From contig NZ_VTOM01000017.1 of NCBI RefSeq assembly GCF_009765365.1, forward strand, positions 81,350 through 145,349: DNA of 64,000 nucleotides. The letters run 5' to 3'. Made by a program: the position numbers and the translations under genes. This DNA comes from Antarcticirhabdus aurantiaca. Lineage in GTDB: Bacteria > Pseudomonadota > Alphaproteobacteria > Rhizobiales > Rhizobiaceae. This document shows positions 45,393 to 53,015 of this stretch, one piece after another. The stretch's first letter is position 1, and each line of letters opens with the position of its first letter. Below the pieces are notes generated by a model. It ran no database searches and had not been told where the DNA came from. It worked only from the letters and a program-made list of their open reading frames with translations.

Positions 45393-45947
45393 TCAGGCCG
45401 CCTTCTTCGCCCGCCCGCGCTTGGCCTTCGGCGCAACCGCCGGGGCTTCCTCGACGATCGGCTCAGGCGCAGCCTCGATCGGCGCTTCGACAGCGCGCTT
45501 GCGGCCGAGCCCCAGGCTCTTGGCAAGCGCCGACCGGGCAGCGGCGTAGTTCGGCGCCACCATCGGGTAGTCGGACGGCAGGCCCCACTTGCGGCGGTAA
45601 TCGTCAGGCGTCATGCCGTAGCTGGCTTGCAGGTGGCGCCGCAGCGACTTGTACTTTTTCCCATCCTCAAGGCTGATCAGGTAGTCCGGCGTGATCGACT
45701 TCTTGACCGGCACGGCCGGCGTCAGCTCGGCGGGCTCGGGCGCCGCGGCAGTCTGGCCAACGCCCTGCCCTGCCAGGACGGCTCGCACATTGGCGATCAG
45801 CGCAGGCAGCTCCGCCGCTGGGATCTGGTTGTTGCTGACATAGGCGGTGATGATGTCGGTCGCCGCGTCGAGATGCTGGTCGATGATGTCACTCAAGGAA
45901 GTTCCGATCGTTCTGGAGTGCTCGGGAAAACAGATGCCGCGGATCAT
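45393..45947 (-). CDS. MucR/Ros-family regulator lacking zinc ligands
   Basis: An approximately 184-residue regulator. The N-terminal SDIIDQHLDAATDIITAYVS, NNQIPAAELPALIANVRAVL module drives oligomerisation. SITPDYLISLEDGKKYKSLR, RHLQASYGMTPDDYRRKWGL and PSDYPMVAPNYAAARSALAK form the DNA-binding part. In MucR the zinc site is Cys-x2-Asp-x9-His-x3-His. Here the cysteine position is serine (ISLED) and the second histidine is replaced (RHLQAS), so zinc is probably not bound. A lysine/alanine-rich tail of about 35 residues follows. The start is unclear: ATG 45947, or TTG 45896. MucR proteins silence AT-rich promoters in Hyphomicrobiales. Confidence 0.87.
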   Translation of the reverse strand: MIRGICFPEHSRTIGTSLSDIIDQHLDAATDIITAYVSNNQIPAAELPALIANVRAVLAGQGVGQTAAAPEPAELTPAVPVKKSITPDYLISLEDGKKYKSLRRHLQASYGMTPDDYRRKWGLPSDYPMVAPNYAAARSALAKSLGLGRKRAVEAPIEAAPEPIVEEAPAVAPKAKRGRAKKAA

Positions 45948-46118
45948 CAATCCACGATGTCTGTAGATATCACAGCGATCGACCTTCCGGGCTCGCCCGT
46001 CAAGCCAGGCCGATCGAAATAAACGGCCCACGGCAAGGATAGATCAAGCGGGCCAGCGCTCCGGCGCAGATGACGGCCCGGCGGATCGCTTCGCTGGCCC
46101 GCTCAGTGCTTTACACTA

Positions 46119-46247
46119 TCAGCGCTTCTCGATCGGCTGCTTTACAATCTGGGTGGCTTGTGAGTAGCTATAGAGGCTGATTTCGGTGTGCTGCTTCTCG
46201 CCGTGCCGGATCAGGCCGAGAACGTTGCGGCGGAGGCTGTCCGGCAT
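46119..46247 (-). CDS. Possible small protein, 42 aa
   Basis: An open frame MPDSLRRNVLGLIRHGEKQH followed by TEISLYSYSQATQIVKQPIE has reasonable codon use, and GGAG lies about 13 bases upstream, further than ideal. It lies between the MucR-type gene and the membrane-protein gene. No family recognised. Confidence 0.35.
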   Translation of the reverse strand: MPDSLRRNVLGLIRHGEKQHTEISLYSYSQATQIVKQPIEKR

Positions 46248-46302
46248 GTGGTTGCATTAGCTCCACAGGAGGCGGGCAGCTGAGCGCTGCATCATCACCT
46301 CG

Positions 46303-47112
46303 TCAAATGGATCGAGCACCGCGCGCGGCGGCCTGACGCGCGATCGGAAAAGCCAGCAGGATCGCGGCCGCCAGACAGATCCGAGACCACCGCGTAGCTT
46401 CCTCGACCCGCACCTCGATCCGCAACGCGTCGTTCTGCTCCCGCCAAAGCTCCTTCATCGCCACGTCCATGCGGTTGAGCGCCGATACCTCGCCGACGCC
46501 GGCATAGCGTTGCACGAGGGAGGAGAGATAGAACCGATCCGTGTCGACACCGTCGCCAAAGCTGCCCTCCCGCTGAGCGAGTCTCAAGATACGGGCCACC
46601 TCTTCGCGGACCGCGGGTGGCGCGAGCCTCGCGGGCTCAGCCCATGCAGGCCGATCAGCATCGCCCCGGATCTCTCCGCGAAGCAGGCGATCCGCCTGGT
46701 ATGCCGCAAGGTCGAGCTGGGAGGCGGAATGATCGACCGGGCGGGGATCGCGCTGCGTCGCTATCAATCCAGTGGCCAGCACGGCGGCGATCGCGACCAT
46801 TATAGCCGCGTGGGCTGTGGTCATGGCCGACCCCGTTACTGGCGCCATTGCGGATTTGCCGGCCAAGCGAGCCGCGACGAAGCTGCCAGCCGCGCTGCTG
46901 CCCGCGACAGTCAGGACGAGCCAAACGGCAGTTGCCAGGATGGACGGAGGTTCGACGCGCTGGCCCGGCACCGGCGGCATCAGGTTCATGGCCTGTCCCG
47001 CGTTCCAGAACGCCAGCAGGATTGCCACCGTAACAAGCGTGCAGACGAGCAGCGCCGGAGCGTGTTGCCTCCTATCGTTGCTCGGTTGGCTGGTAGGTGA
47101 TCCTGACACCAT
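46303..47112 (-). CDS. Multi-pass membrane protein of unknown function
   Basis: A 269-residue protein with four predicted helices: LLVCTLVTVAILLAFW, ILATAVWLVLTVAGSSAAGS, AAIMVAIAAVLATGLIAT, and ICLAAAILLAFPIA near the C terminus. Between the third and fourth is a long soluble region with EEVARILRLAQREGSFGDGV. ATG 47112 has AAGGAG upstream but overlaps the lipoprotein gene by 41 bases; a later start after the AGGAGG at 47063-47068 is possible. It ends a three-gene unit with the lipoprotein and the XRE regulator. Confidence 0.65.
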   Translation of the reverse strand: MVSGSPTSQPSNDRRQHAPALLVCTLVTVAILLAFWNAGQAMNLMPPVPGQRVEPPSILATAVWLVLTVAGSSAAGSFVAARLAGKSAMAPVTGSAMTTAHAAIMVAIAAVLATGLIATQRDPRPVDHSASQLDLAAYQADRLLRGEIRGDADRPAWAEPARLAPPAVREEVARILRLAQREGSFGDGVDTDRFYLSSLVQRYAGVGEVSALNRMDVAMKELWREQNDALRIEVRVEEATRWSRICLAAAILLAFPIARQAAARGARSI

Positions 47113-47470
47113 GGACGTCGGGCTCCTTCGAGAAGATCCGCAAGGCGGAGGCATACCGCACGACAAGCGCGCCTGAGGAAAGCCATTGCGCTTCTACGGC
47201 GGAACTAGACCGCGCTTTGGTGCCTGCATGTCCGGCATCGCCATCGCTCCGGAAGGCATTGCCGACGTATTCGGGGATCTCGCCTGGATCGACAACGGAC
47301 ACCTGGGCGGACGAGCCTGTCGTCGCGCCGCAGTCGCGCTCGAACACGACGGCCTCGCTTCGGCCGTCGGGCGAGGCGGCGCGCGAGATCTCGGTGTTGC
47401 CGCACGTGTCGGAGCATCCGGCGAGCGCGAGGGTCGCCGCTCCCGCCGCGAGGAGCCTAGTCGCGGTCAC
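47072..47470 (-). CDS. Small lipoprotein
   Basis: A 132-residue protein starting GTG 47470, which overlaps the stop of the XRE-type gene (GTGA). The signal VTATRLLAAGAATLALAGCS has a lipobox LALAGC. The mature part SRAASPDGRSEAVVFERDCG and SSGALVVRYASALRIFSKEP resembles small periplasmic lipoproteins found in phages and rhizobial elements. Function unknown. Confidence 0.7.
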   Translation of the reverse strand: MTATRLLAAGAATLALAGCSDTCGNTEISRAASPDGRSEAVVFERDCGATTGSSAQVSVVDPGEIPEYVGNAFRSDGDAGHAGTKARSSSAVEAQWLSSGALVVRYASALRIFSKEPDVHGVRITYQPTEQR

Positions 47471-47739
47471 GGGTCCTTCCGGAGACGCACGCCGGCACCC
47501 TCGCCGTTCTCGGGGATCAGGATGACGCCGGCCTTCTCCAGGGCGTCGACCATCGCTCGTAGATTGTTTGGAACCGGCGTCCGCTTGCCGCTCTCGAAGT
47601 CGCGCACCGTCGAGAGGCTGACCCCAGCCGCCTCGGCGAGGTTCGTCTGAGACCATTCTAGAAGGCCGCGAGCTGCGCGCGACTGGCCAGGAAAGATCAT
47701 GAAGGGCGGAACCTCGTCAACAAAAAGGTCTGACGTCAT
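47467..47739 (-). CDS. XRE-family helix-turn-helix regulator
   Basis: A 90-residue protein with one Cro/C1-type HTH: RGLLEWSQTNLAEAAGVSLS, TVRDFESGKRTPVPNNLRAM, then VDALEKAGVILIPENGEGAG, the classic short repressor of rhizobial phages and elements. It starts a unit with the two envelope-protein genes and is divergent from gene 47815. It probably represses both directions through the short AT-rich region between. Confidence 0.85.
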   Translation of the reverse strand: MTSDLFVDEVPPFMIFPGQSRAARGLLEWSQTNLAEAAGVSLSTVRDFESGKRTPVPNNLRAMVDALEKAGVILIPENGEGAGVRLRKDP

Positions 47740-47814
47740 ATAAAATTGTTGACGTGGATGACCGGCAAGCGCATATTGTGGATGTCACCATAAATGACCG
47801 ACACAGGACGCGCA
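47740..47814. promoter_or_regulatory. Divergent operator/promoter region of the XRE regulator
   Basis: This short AT-rich region follows the rightmost TGACGT of the XRE gene start (47733-47738) with a second TGACGT at 47754-47759, 21 bases away. TTGACG (47753-47758) with CATATT 17 bases later is a possible rightward promoter. A leftward -10-like TTTTATAT lies near 47740-47747. The repeats are candidate operator sites for the HTH protein. Confidence 0.4.
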
Positions 47815-48150
47815 ATGCTCAACCGCTCCGCCATCCTCCGCAACGCCTGGAAAGCCTACCGCGCCTCCGTCTACGCTCGCGGCCCCTTCGACCGTATCGC
47901 GTTCGGCCGGGCTCTCACGATGGCATGGAACCGCGCCAAGCGCGCAGCCGCCGTCGAGGCCGAGCGCGCCCGTCGCGCCGCCGAGGAGGAAGCCGAGATC
48001 GCCGCCCGCGGTGACGAGGCCGACGATTACGAGTTCTCGCCTCTGGAGCAGGCCATCCGCGCCACGTCCTACCTGCCGGCGCACATGAGCGCCGCCGCCG
48101 CCGAAGCCCGCATCCGCTCCGCCTACGCCGCCCGCGGCATCCACGCCTGA
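47815..48150 (+). CDS. Hypothetical protein, 111 aa (phage-type)
   Basis: Starts with MLNRSAILRNAWKAYRASVY followed by FDRIAFGRALTMAWNRAKRA, a pattern of small proteins near the regulators of rhizobial phages and islands. A long basic-acidic helix (EAERARRAAEEEAEIAARGD) follows. AGGACGCGCA before ATG 47815 favours this start over 47794. First gene of a rightward run of seven or eight genes. Confidence 0.65.
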   Translation: MLNRSAILRNAWKAYRASVYARGPFDRIAFGRALTMAWNRAKRAAAVEAERARRAAEEEAEIAARGDEADDYEFSPLEQAIRATSYLPAHMSAAAAEARIRSAYAARGIHA

Positions 48151-48227
48151 CGCCCACCGCATGCGCCGACCCGGCCGCGTGAGGCGCGCCGGCACCTGAT
48201 CCTTCCATCACTACCGGAGAACACCCC

Positions 48228-48683
48228 ATGTCGAACCACACGGTTCCGGCTGCCGCCGAAGGCGTGCCCGCGATCAACGCCCGCCGCTCCATCCTCGTCA
48301 GCCCGTCCAACGCCGCACTCGCCGCGCTGATCGCCGATCCTGTTCTCGCTGCCATCCCGACGTGGATGCAGTTGAAGATCGAGGCGCACCGTGAGGCCAA
48401 CGCCGCGCTCAACCGCGCCCGCCGCGAACTGGAGGCGCTGGAGGACGCCTCCACCGTCATCGACCGGGACAACCCGCCCTGGTGGCTCCTGGAGGCCGAG
48501 CAGGCGGTCGACCACGCCGCAGACTGGGAGAAGGCCGCGCTCAAGGCGTTGCTCGCCGAGCGACCCCGGAACCTCAAGGACGCGCAGGACCGTGCCTGCT
48601 ACCTCGTGTCGGCCCGCATCTTCGGCGGGCAGGGCTCGATGATCGCGACGCTCCTCTCGTCCATGACCGGCGGGGAGGCGTGA
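48228..48683 (+). CDS. Hypothetical protein, 151 aa, paralogue of the next gene
   Basis: After a degenerate RR-containing N terminus (INARRSILVSPSNAALAALI), the body reads TWMQLKIEAHREANAALNRA and LLAERPRNLKDAQDRACYLV, closely matching the protein encoded at 48686-49117. The arginine pair and following hydrophobic run look like a decayed Tat signal. Function unknown. Two bases separate it from the next gene. Confidence 0.65.
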   Translation: MSNHTVPAAAEGVPAINARRSILVSPSNAALAALIADPVLAAIPTWMQLKIEAHREANAALNRARRELEALEDASTVIDRDNPPWWLLEAEQAVDHAADWEKAALKALLAERPRNLKDAQDRACYLVSARIFGGQGSMIATLLSSMTGGEA

Positions 48684-48685
48684 CC

Positions 48686-49117
48686 ATGTCGAAGGACATC
48701 ACCCGCCGCACCGTCCTGATGGGAGCCTCCTCGGCAGCGCTCGTTGGCCTGACCGCCAGCGCTAGCGCCATGCTCGCCGCAGTCCCGTCCTGGATGGAGC
48801 TGCGCATCGAGGCGCACCGCGAGACGTACCGCGCTCTTGAGCGCGCCTCCGAGTTGCACGGCATCCACGACGAGGCTTTGAAGGGCTCGCCGTCTCGGTT
48901 TTCCGATCCGGAGTTGAAGGCCGCGTGGGACGTGGTCTGCCTCGCCTGCGAGTGCAACGACGTAGCCTTCCGCGCCCTCCTGTCGGAGCGCCCCCGCAAC
49001 ATGGAGGAGAGCGAGCTGCGCGCCCGCTACCTCGCCGAGGAGTGCGAAGACGGGATCGACAGCCACCCGGACTTCCCCGGCCTGTTCCTCGGCTCCATGA
49101 CCGGGCGGGAGGGCTGA
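48686..49117 (+). CDS. Tat-signal-like hypothetical protein, 143 aa
   Basis: The N terminus DITRRTVLMGASSAALVGLT fits a twin-arginine signal (RRxxLxG then a hydrophobic stretch, AxA near SASA). The body, SWMELRIEAHRETYRALERA to LLSERPRNMEESELRARYLA, is paralogous to the preceding protein. Three cysteines lie in VVCLACECND. No domain name recognised. Confidence 0.7.
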   Translation: MSKDITRRTVLMGASSAALVGLTASASAMLAAVPSWMELRIEAHRETYRALERASELHGIHDEALKGSPSRFSDPELKAAWDVVCLACECNDVAFRALLSERPRNMEESELRARYLAEECEDGIDSHPDFPGLFLGSMTGREG

Positions 49118-49120
49118 CCG

Positions 49121-49783
49121 ATGGCGAACATCACCCGCCGCCTGTTCCTCGGTCGCGCCGCCGTTGCCGCGCCTGTCGCCATGATCCCCGCCGTTGCCAC
49201 CTCGGCCGAGGCCGGGGCTCAAGCCGAGACCTTGTCCGCCACCCCGATCAGGGACGACGGGAAAATCTTCCGCCTTGCGAAGGAGTATCGGCGCGCTCGG
49301 AAGGCTTACGAGCACCTGAAAGAGGCCGCCGCTGAAGCGCAGCGCCGTTTCGAGGCAGGCAAGCCCCGGCAGCCGTTCAGCGAGCCCTACACGGCCGCAG
49401 AATGCGCGGAGCGGGACGCCTTGTCCGTCGCCGACCTCTTGGAAGGCCGCTGGGGGCCGCTGCTCACCGCGCATCGAAAGCGGTCCGAAGCGTGGAAGGC
49501 GCAGGCCACAAAAGCCTGGAAAGCGGAGGTCGAAGCGTTTCGCCGGTCCAGCGGGTACGAGGAAGCACAGGACGCCAGCAGCCGCGCCTATCGTGTCATG
49601 AGTGACATCGCGGAGAAGCTCTACGCGACACGTGCCCAGACCGTGAACGGCATGCTGGTAAAGGCCTGCATCCAGGCCAAGGACGACTACGACGCCTGGC
49701 TGTTCGAGCGTGAGATCATCAAGGATCTGCGCACCCTCAAGCGAGCCGGCGCCGTCGTGGCGACCAAGGCGCAGGGGGCGTGA
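49121..49783 (+). CDS. Tat-signal-like hypothetical protein, 220 aa
   Basis: The N terminus NITRRLFLGRAAVAAPVAMI is a good twin-arginine signal with possible cleavage after the alanine-rich end. The mature part is highly charged and helical (AKEYRRARKAYEHLKEAAAE, KAWKAEVEAFRRSSGYEEAQ). It shares only the signal with its two upstream neighbours. Three bases separate it from the previous gene. Confidence 0.7.
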   Translation: MANITRRLFLGRAAVAAPVAMIPAVATSAEAGAQAETLSATPIRDDGKIFRLAKEYRRARKAYEHLKEAAAEAQRRFEAGKPRQPFSEPYTAAECAERDALSVADLLEGRWGPLLTAHRKRSEAWKAQATKAWKAEVEAFRRSSGYEEAQDASSRAYRVMSDIAEKLYATRAQTVNGMLVKACIQAKDDYDAWLFEREIIKDLRTLKRAGAVVATKAQGA

Positions 49784-49785
49784 TC

Positions 49786-50202
49786 ATGAACCGCCTCGAC
49801 CCCAAGCAGCTCGCCGCCGTCCTCCGCGTCTGCGAGCACGACCCCGACATGGTGCCCGTCGTCGTCGCTGGCGCGATCTATGCCTGGAACGGCACCTCTG
49901 ACCACTGCCCGGCCCCAAAGGCGGGGATCAGCGTCAGAGACTTCGTTCTCAACATGGAGGCCATCGGCGCGACGTTCGAACTCGTCGCCTACACGGACGC
50001 GGTGTTCCTGCTCACGTCCGCTACCATCCCTTCTAGGAACCCGCTGTGGCGCCAGCGCGAGCGGGAACTGTGTGACGCCTTCCGGCCGGCGGCGGAGGGC
50101 AGGACGAGGGAGGTCATCGGCTTCCTCGTCGGCCGCGGCGACCCCCCTCGCGAGATCGCGCATCCGGCCCCGAAGGCGAAGCCGCAGGAGGGCGCAGCGT
50201 GA
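49786..50202 (+). CDS. Hypothetical protein, 138 aa
   Basis: A soluble protein, MNRLDPKQLAAVLRVCEHDP then KAGISVRDFVLNMEAIGATF and ATIPSRNPLWRQRERELCDA. No family recognised. ATG 49786 lies two bases after the previous stop. Its stop overlaps the next start (GTGA). Confidence 0.6.
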   Translation: MNRLDPKQLAAVLRVCEHDPDMVPVVVAGAIYAWNGTSDHCPAPKAGISVRDFVLNMEAIGATFELVAYTDAVFLLTSATIPSRNPLWRQRERELCDAFRPAAEGRTREVIGFLVGRGDPPREIAHPAPKAKPQEGAA

Positions 50203-50354
50203 TCCCGCCCGTCCCCTACGCCATACGCCTGCCGCTGGCGCTGGTCGTCATCAGCTCCGCGGTCGTGCTGCGCGCCTCGGCCAACGCCGTGTCCGACGTG
50301 CTTGGCGCCCTGGCCCGCTGGATCGTCCCCGAACACGAGGCACGGACCCGATGA
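50199..50354 (+). CDS. Small membrane-associated protein, 51 aa, GTG start
   Basis: Reads VIPPVPYAIRLPLALVVISS, AVVLRASANAVSDVLGALAR, then WIVPEHEARTR. One hydrophobic segment (residues 9-25) suggests a single membrane pass. The GTG overlaps the previous stop, with GCAGGAGG about eight bases upstream, and its own stop overlaps the next ATG (ATGA), so it is embedded in a coupled chain and very likely real. Confidence 0.6.
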   Translation: MIPPVPYAIRLPLALVVISSAVVLRASANAVSDVLGALARWIVPEHEARTR

Positions 50355-50707
50355 GCGTCGTTCTCCGCCTACACCACGGAGGCGGGAGGGTCAGCCTCCC
50401 CCTCAAGCGCCGCGCCCATGTTCGGGACCGGATCGCGGCCGAGATAGAGCGCCTGGTCGGCATGCTGGACGCCATCGACGGCGACACCGATGCGGAACCA
50501 TCGCTCGGCTGGCCAGATGGCGAACTGCGTCAGATTGGCGGAGTTTCGGCAACCGACGATCGCGAGGACGATGCCGGCGACGATCGGGAGCCCGACGAGG
50601 ACTGCGAGCCGATCCTTGGATGGAGCGAGGGGGAGGACCAGGGCTACGAGAGCGCCGGCCGGTTCGGCGAGACGTGGGTTCATGACGAAGACGAGAGAAG
50701 GGCCTGA
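50351..50707 (+). CDS. Hypothetical acidic protein, 118 aa (phage-type)
   Basis: The N-terminal half is basic (SLPLKRRAHVRDRIAAEIER), followed by MLDAIDGDTDAEPSLGWPD and a second copy of the motif, EPILGWSEGED, within an acidic region. The DxEPSLGW motif is a recurrent feature of small rhizobial prophage proteins of unknown function. It starts within the stop of the upstream gene. Confidence 0.65.
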   Translation: MSVVLRLHHGGGRVSLPLKRRAHVRDRIAAEIERLVGMLDAIDGDTDAEPSLGWPDGELRQIGGVSATDDREDDAGDDREPDEDCEPILGWSEGEDQGYESAGRFGETWVHDEDERRA

Positions 50708-50710
50708 GCG

Positions 50711-50823
50711 ATGAGCGAGCGCAGAACCTACGAGGACGAGGAAGCCTTTCGGGGCGCGTCCTTCGCTATGCCGACAAGCACGGCCACGACGATCATGTGG
50801 CCGAGGTCGTCGCGTTTATATGA
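50711..50823 (+). pseudogene. Probable frameshifted small phage-type gene
   Basis: The first frame gives MSERRTYEDEEAFRGASFAM. A different frame of the same stretch reads RVLRYADKHGHDDHVAEVVA and stops at 50821. That second part looks like a real protein end, whereas continuation in the first frame (to 50896) does not. A single-base slip around 50750-50755 would join them. It follows the previous gene by three bases and would be the last of that operon. Confidence 0.45.
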
Positions 50824-50953
50824 CCGCAGACAATTTATCGATTATTTACTGCTTCGAACAATATTGGTGCGCCTCAGTGTACGCGTAACTACCTAAAGTG
50901 AGCATTTCGCGCGAATGTGCCCTTGCGTCTTTTGAGACTAAAGGCTGTTTGTT

Positions 50954-52432
50954 GTGAAGCGCTTTTTCGTAGACAAGAGAGGCAATTTCGCCATTATGGC
51001 GGCAATGGTGATGACCGGGCTCATTGTGAGCCTAGGCGGCGCCGTCGACATGGCCCGAGCGTACAACGGGCGGGTCAACCTCCAGAAGTCTATGGATGCC
51101 GCAGCGCTCGCGATCGCGAGCAGTGCCGAGACTGATCCAGCTAAGCTCGTGGACATGGCGACCAATTTCGTCATGGCCAACGTCAGCGTAAATGTCATCA
51201 AGAATGTCGAGGTCACGCGGGCGACGATCGATGAGAGCAACCGGGTCGTCGTTGAAGCGTCCGGAAGCGTTGATGCGACGTTTCTGACGCTGATCAACTA
51301 CCCGACGCTTGGCTTCGATCTTGTATCCGAAACAGAGCGGCCGAACGAAGTAGAGCTTGAGGTCGCCCTTGTTCTGGACAACACGTTCTCCATGAACGAC
51401 GCGGATGCCAGCGGCACACGCAAGATTGACGCACTGAAGACCGCGGCCAAGCTCCTTGTTAAGATGCTGATGCCCGAAGACGACAAGCTCGTGAGCATCG
51501 GCATCGTGCCATACGCGAACAACGTGAATGTCGGGAAGGGCTTCGCCGGCGCATCCTGGCTGACCGATACCAGCAATGACGTTCAAACCTCGACGAAGAC
51601 GTGCAAGGAGATCACCCAGGAGAGTTACTGCGCCACACGCGCTCCCAGCTACCAGTGCGCCAAGAACTATGACGGCGTGATTGTCATGGAGACATGCAGC
51701 GGCGCATGCCTTGAGACAAAGATACGCTACTTCGATCCGCCGAAGGTGTCGTGCTCGGGTGGTGGCACCACGACATACAAGTTCGAGGGGTGCGTCGGAT
51801 CTCGGCGCACGGGAACGACGCACCTGCATGATGGCTCGCCATCGGAACTCTACCCGGCGTTCCGGACGACGAGCACCACATCGGATCACAACAGATCCTG
51901 CCTCAAGCCGATCGTCGCCCTGGGCAAGAAGCGAGCCCCGCTGGAGAAGGCGATCGACGACCTGATCATCAACATCAGCTCTTACCGTCCGCAGACATAC
52001 ATCCCGGCAGGTTTGATCTGGGGGCAAAATCTCCTGTCGCCGAGCCAGCCCTTCCAAGCGAACGACTACCCCGCACCCGATGATAAGACGCTCCGGAAGA
52101 TCATGGTCCTTATGACTGACGGTGAGAATACGCTCCGCCTGGCGTCTAACCGTGACGGAACGCACACGGCGCCCAGCGGCAACGCAGGTCAGATCTCGAC
52201 ACAGTTGACGAAGACCAATCAAGACACAGCCACACTCTGCGCTTACTCGAAATCAAAGGGCATCGAGATCTTCACGGTCGCGCTGATGGTGGATGATGCG
52301 ACAGCGAAAAGCTTGTTGGAGGCGTGCGCCACCGACAAGGAGCACTATTTCGATGCAAGCGATGCCACTGGGCTGGTGGACGCCTTCCGCTCGATCGCAG
52401 GATCGATCAACGCCGTTCGCCTCGCGAAGTAG
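50954..52432 (+). CDS. TadG-like pilus-associated protein with von Willebrand A domain
   Basis: A 492-residue protein. It opens with a TadE/G-type segment, RGNFAIMAAMVMTGLIVSLG, holding one membrane helix and DMARAYNGRVNLQKSMDAAA. The VWA domain starts EVALVLDNTFSMND (metal-site DNTFS at 142-146), with later VLMTDGEN and IFTVALMVDD. An insert of about 130 residues (200-330) is rich in cysteine, in pairs such as KTCKEITQESYCATRAPS. It starts at a GTG. No other tad/pil genes are near. GC is lower than around it, so it is likely separate cargo. Confidence 0.85.
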   Translation: MKRFFVDKRGNFAIMAAMVMTGLIVSLGGAVDMARAYNGRVNLQKSMDAAALAIASSAETDPAKLVDMATNFVMANVSVNVIKNVEVTRATIDESNRVVVEASGSVDATFLTLINYPTLGFDLVSETERPNEVELEVALVLDNTFSMNDADASGTRKIDALKTAAKLLVKMLMPEDDKLVSIGIVPYANNVNVGKGFAGASWLTDTSNDVQTSTKTCKEITQESYCATRAPSYQCAKNYDGVIVMETCSGACLETKIRYFDPPKVSCSGGGTTTYKFEGCVGSRRTGTTHLHDGSPSELYPAFRTTSTTSDHNRSCLKPIVALGKKRAPLEKAIDDLIINISSYRPQTYIPAGLIWGQNLLSPSQPFQANDYPAPDDKTLRKIMVLMTDGENTLRLASNRDGTHTAPSGNAGQISTQLTKTNQDTATLCAYSKSKGIEIFTVALMVDDATAKSLLEACATDKEHYFDASDATGLVDAFRSIAGSINAVRLAK

Positions 52433-52925
52433 GCGGAGTTACCCACAGTGGTCTTGGCCAGCGTGTAGAGGCACTGCAAACATCCGCTCAGCGCCTGCCG
52501 GTCCTTCCGTGGTAGGCGTTCTTTGTTTCCGCCTGCAATTGTCTATGTACGACAGCAACCAACAGGCTGGCGAGGCTTTCGCATCTGCCGTAACGCTTCA
52601 TTCACCATCCGCGCCTATCCTTACGATAAGCTCGACAGGCCGATCCGTCTCACTAGGCCTGGACAGCTCCGGAGGCGCGCAGCGGGGATCAGACGACACT
52701 CCTCGCTGCCGCTTGCCACCACATGGCGCCGGCCATCTGTCATCCCGTTGACGATCTTACCGGCTCAATCCACCATCACGAGATCCCGCCCGTCGACCTG
52801 ATCGCGGACGAGGTGGGCACTATCGGATTTTCCGACAGTGAGACGCGGCCACGCATGGCATTGGGTATCGGACGCCGAGCGAGATCAGGGGCGCGCCGAA
52901 CCTCCATCATCCCCTTGGAGGCACC
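52433..52925. other. Gene-poor stretch after the TadG-like gene
   Basis: About 490 bases in which no open frame shows convincing start, codon use or similarity. It may hold the decayed remainder of the TadG-like cargo and the promoter of the 29-aa frame at 52926. Confidence 0.4.
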
Positions 52926-53015
52926 ATGCCGATCTCTGAAAGCGCAGTTCGCTCCCATCTCCGTCAAAAGGGTTATGCCCTGTCCAAGAGCAGGGAATGG
53001 ATCGCTTTAGGATAG
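52926..53015 (+). CDS. Basic microprotein, 29 aa
   Basis: Reads MPISESAVRSHLRQKGYALS then KSREWIALG. GGAGG lies five bases before the ATG, a strong ribosome-binding site. The pattern AVRxHLRxxGYxLxKSR resembles short basic DNA-binding-like peptides common in rhizobial genomes and phages. Its last nine bases overlap the antisense RMF-like gene. Confidence 0.5.
   Translation: MPISESAVRSHLRQKGYALSKSREWIALG

Noticed and set aside
51032..52222. 396-residue open frame opposite the TadG-like gene
   Set aside because: The forward VWA and Tad features are clear; the reverse frame has no similarity.
50954..52432. Part of a complete Tad pilus locus
   Set aside because: No tadA, rcpA, cpaB, pilin or prepilin peptidase genes lie nearby.
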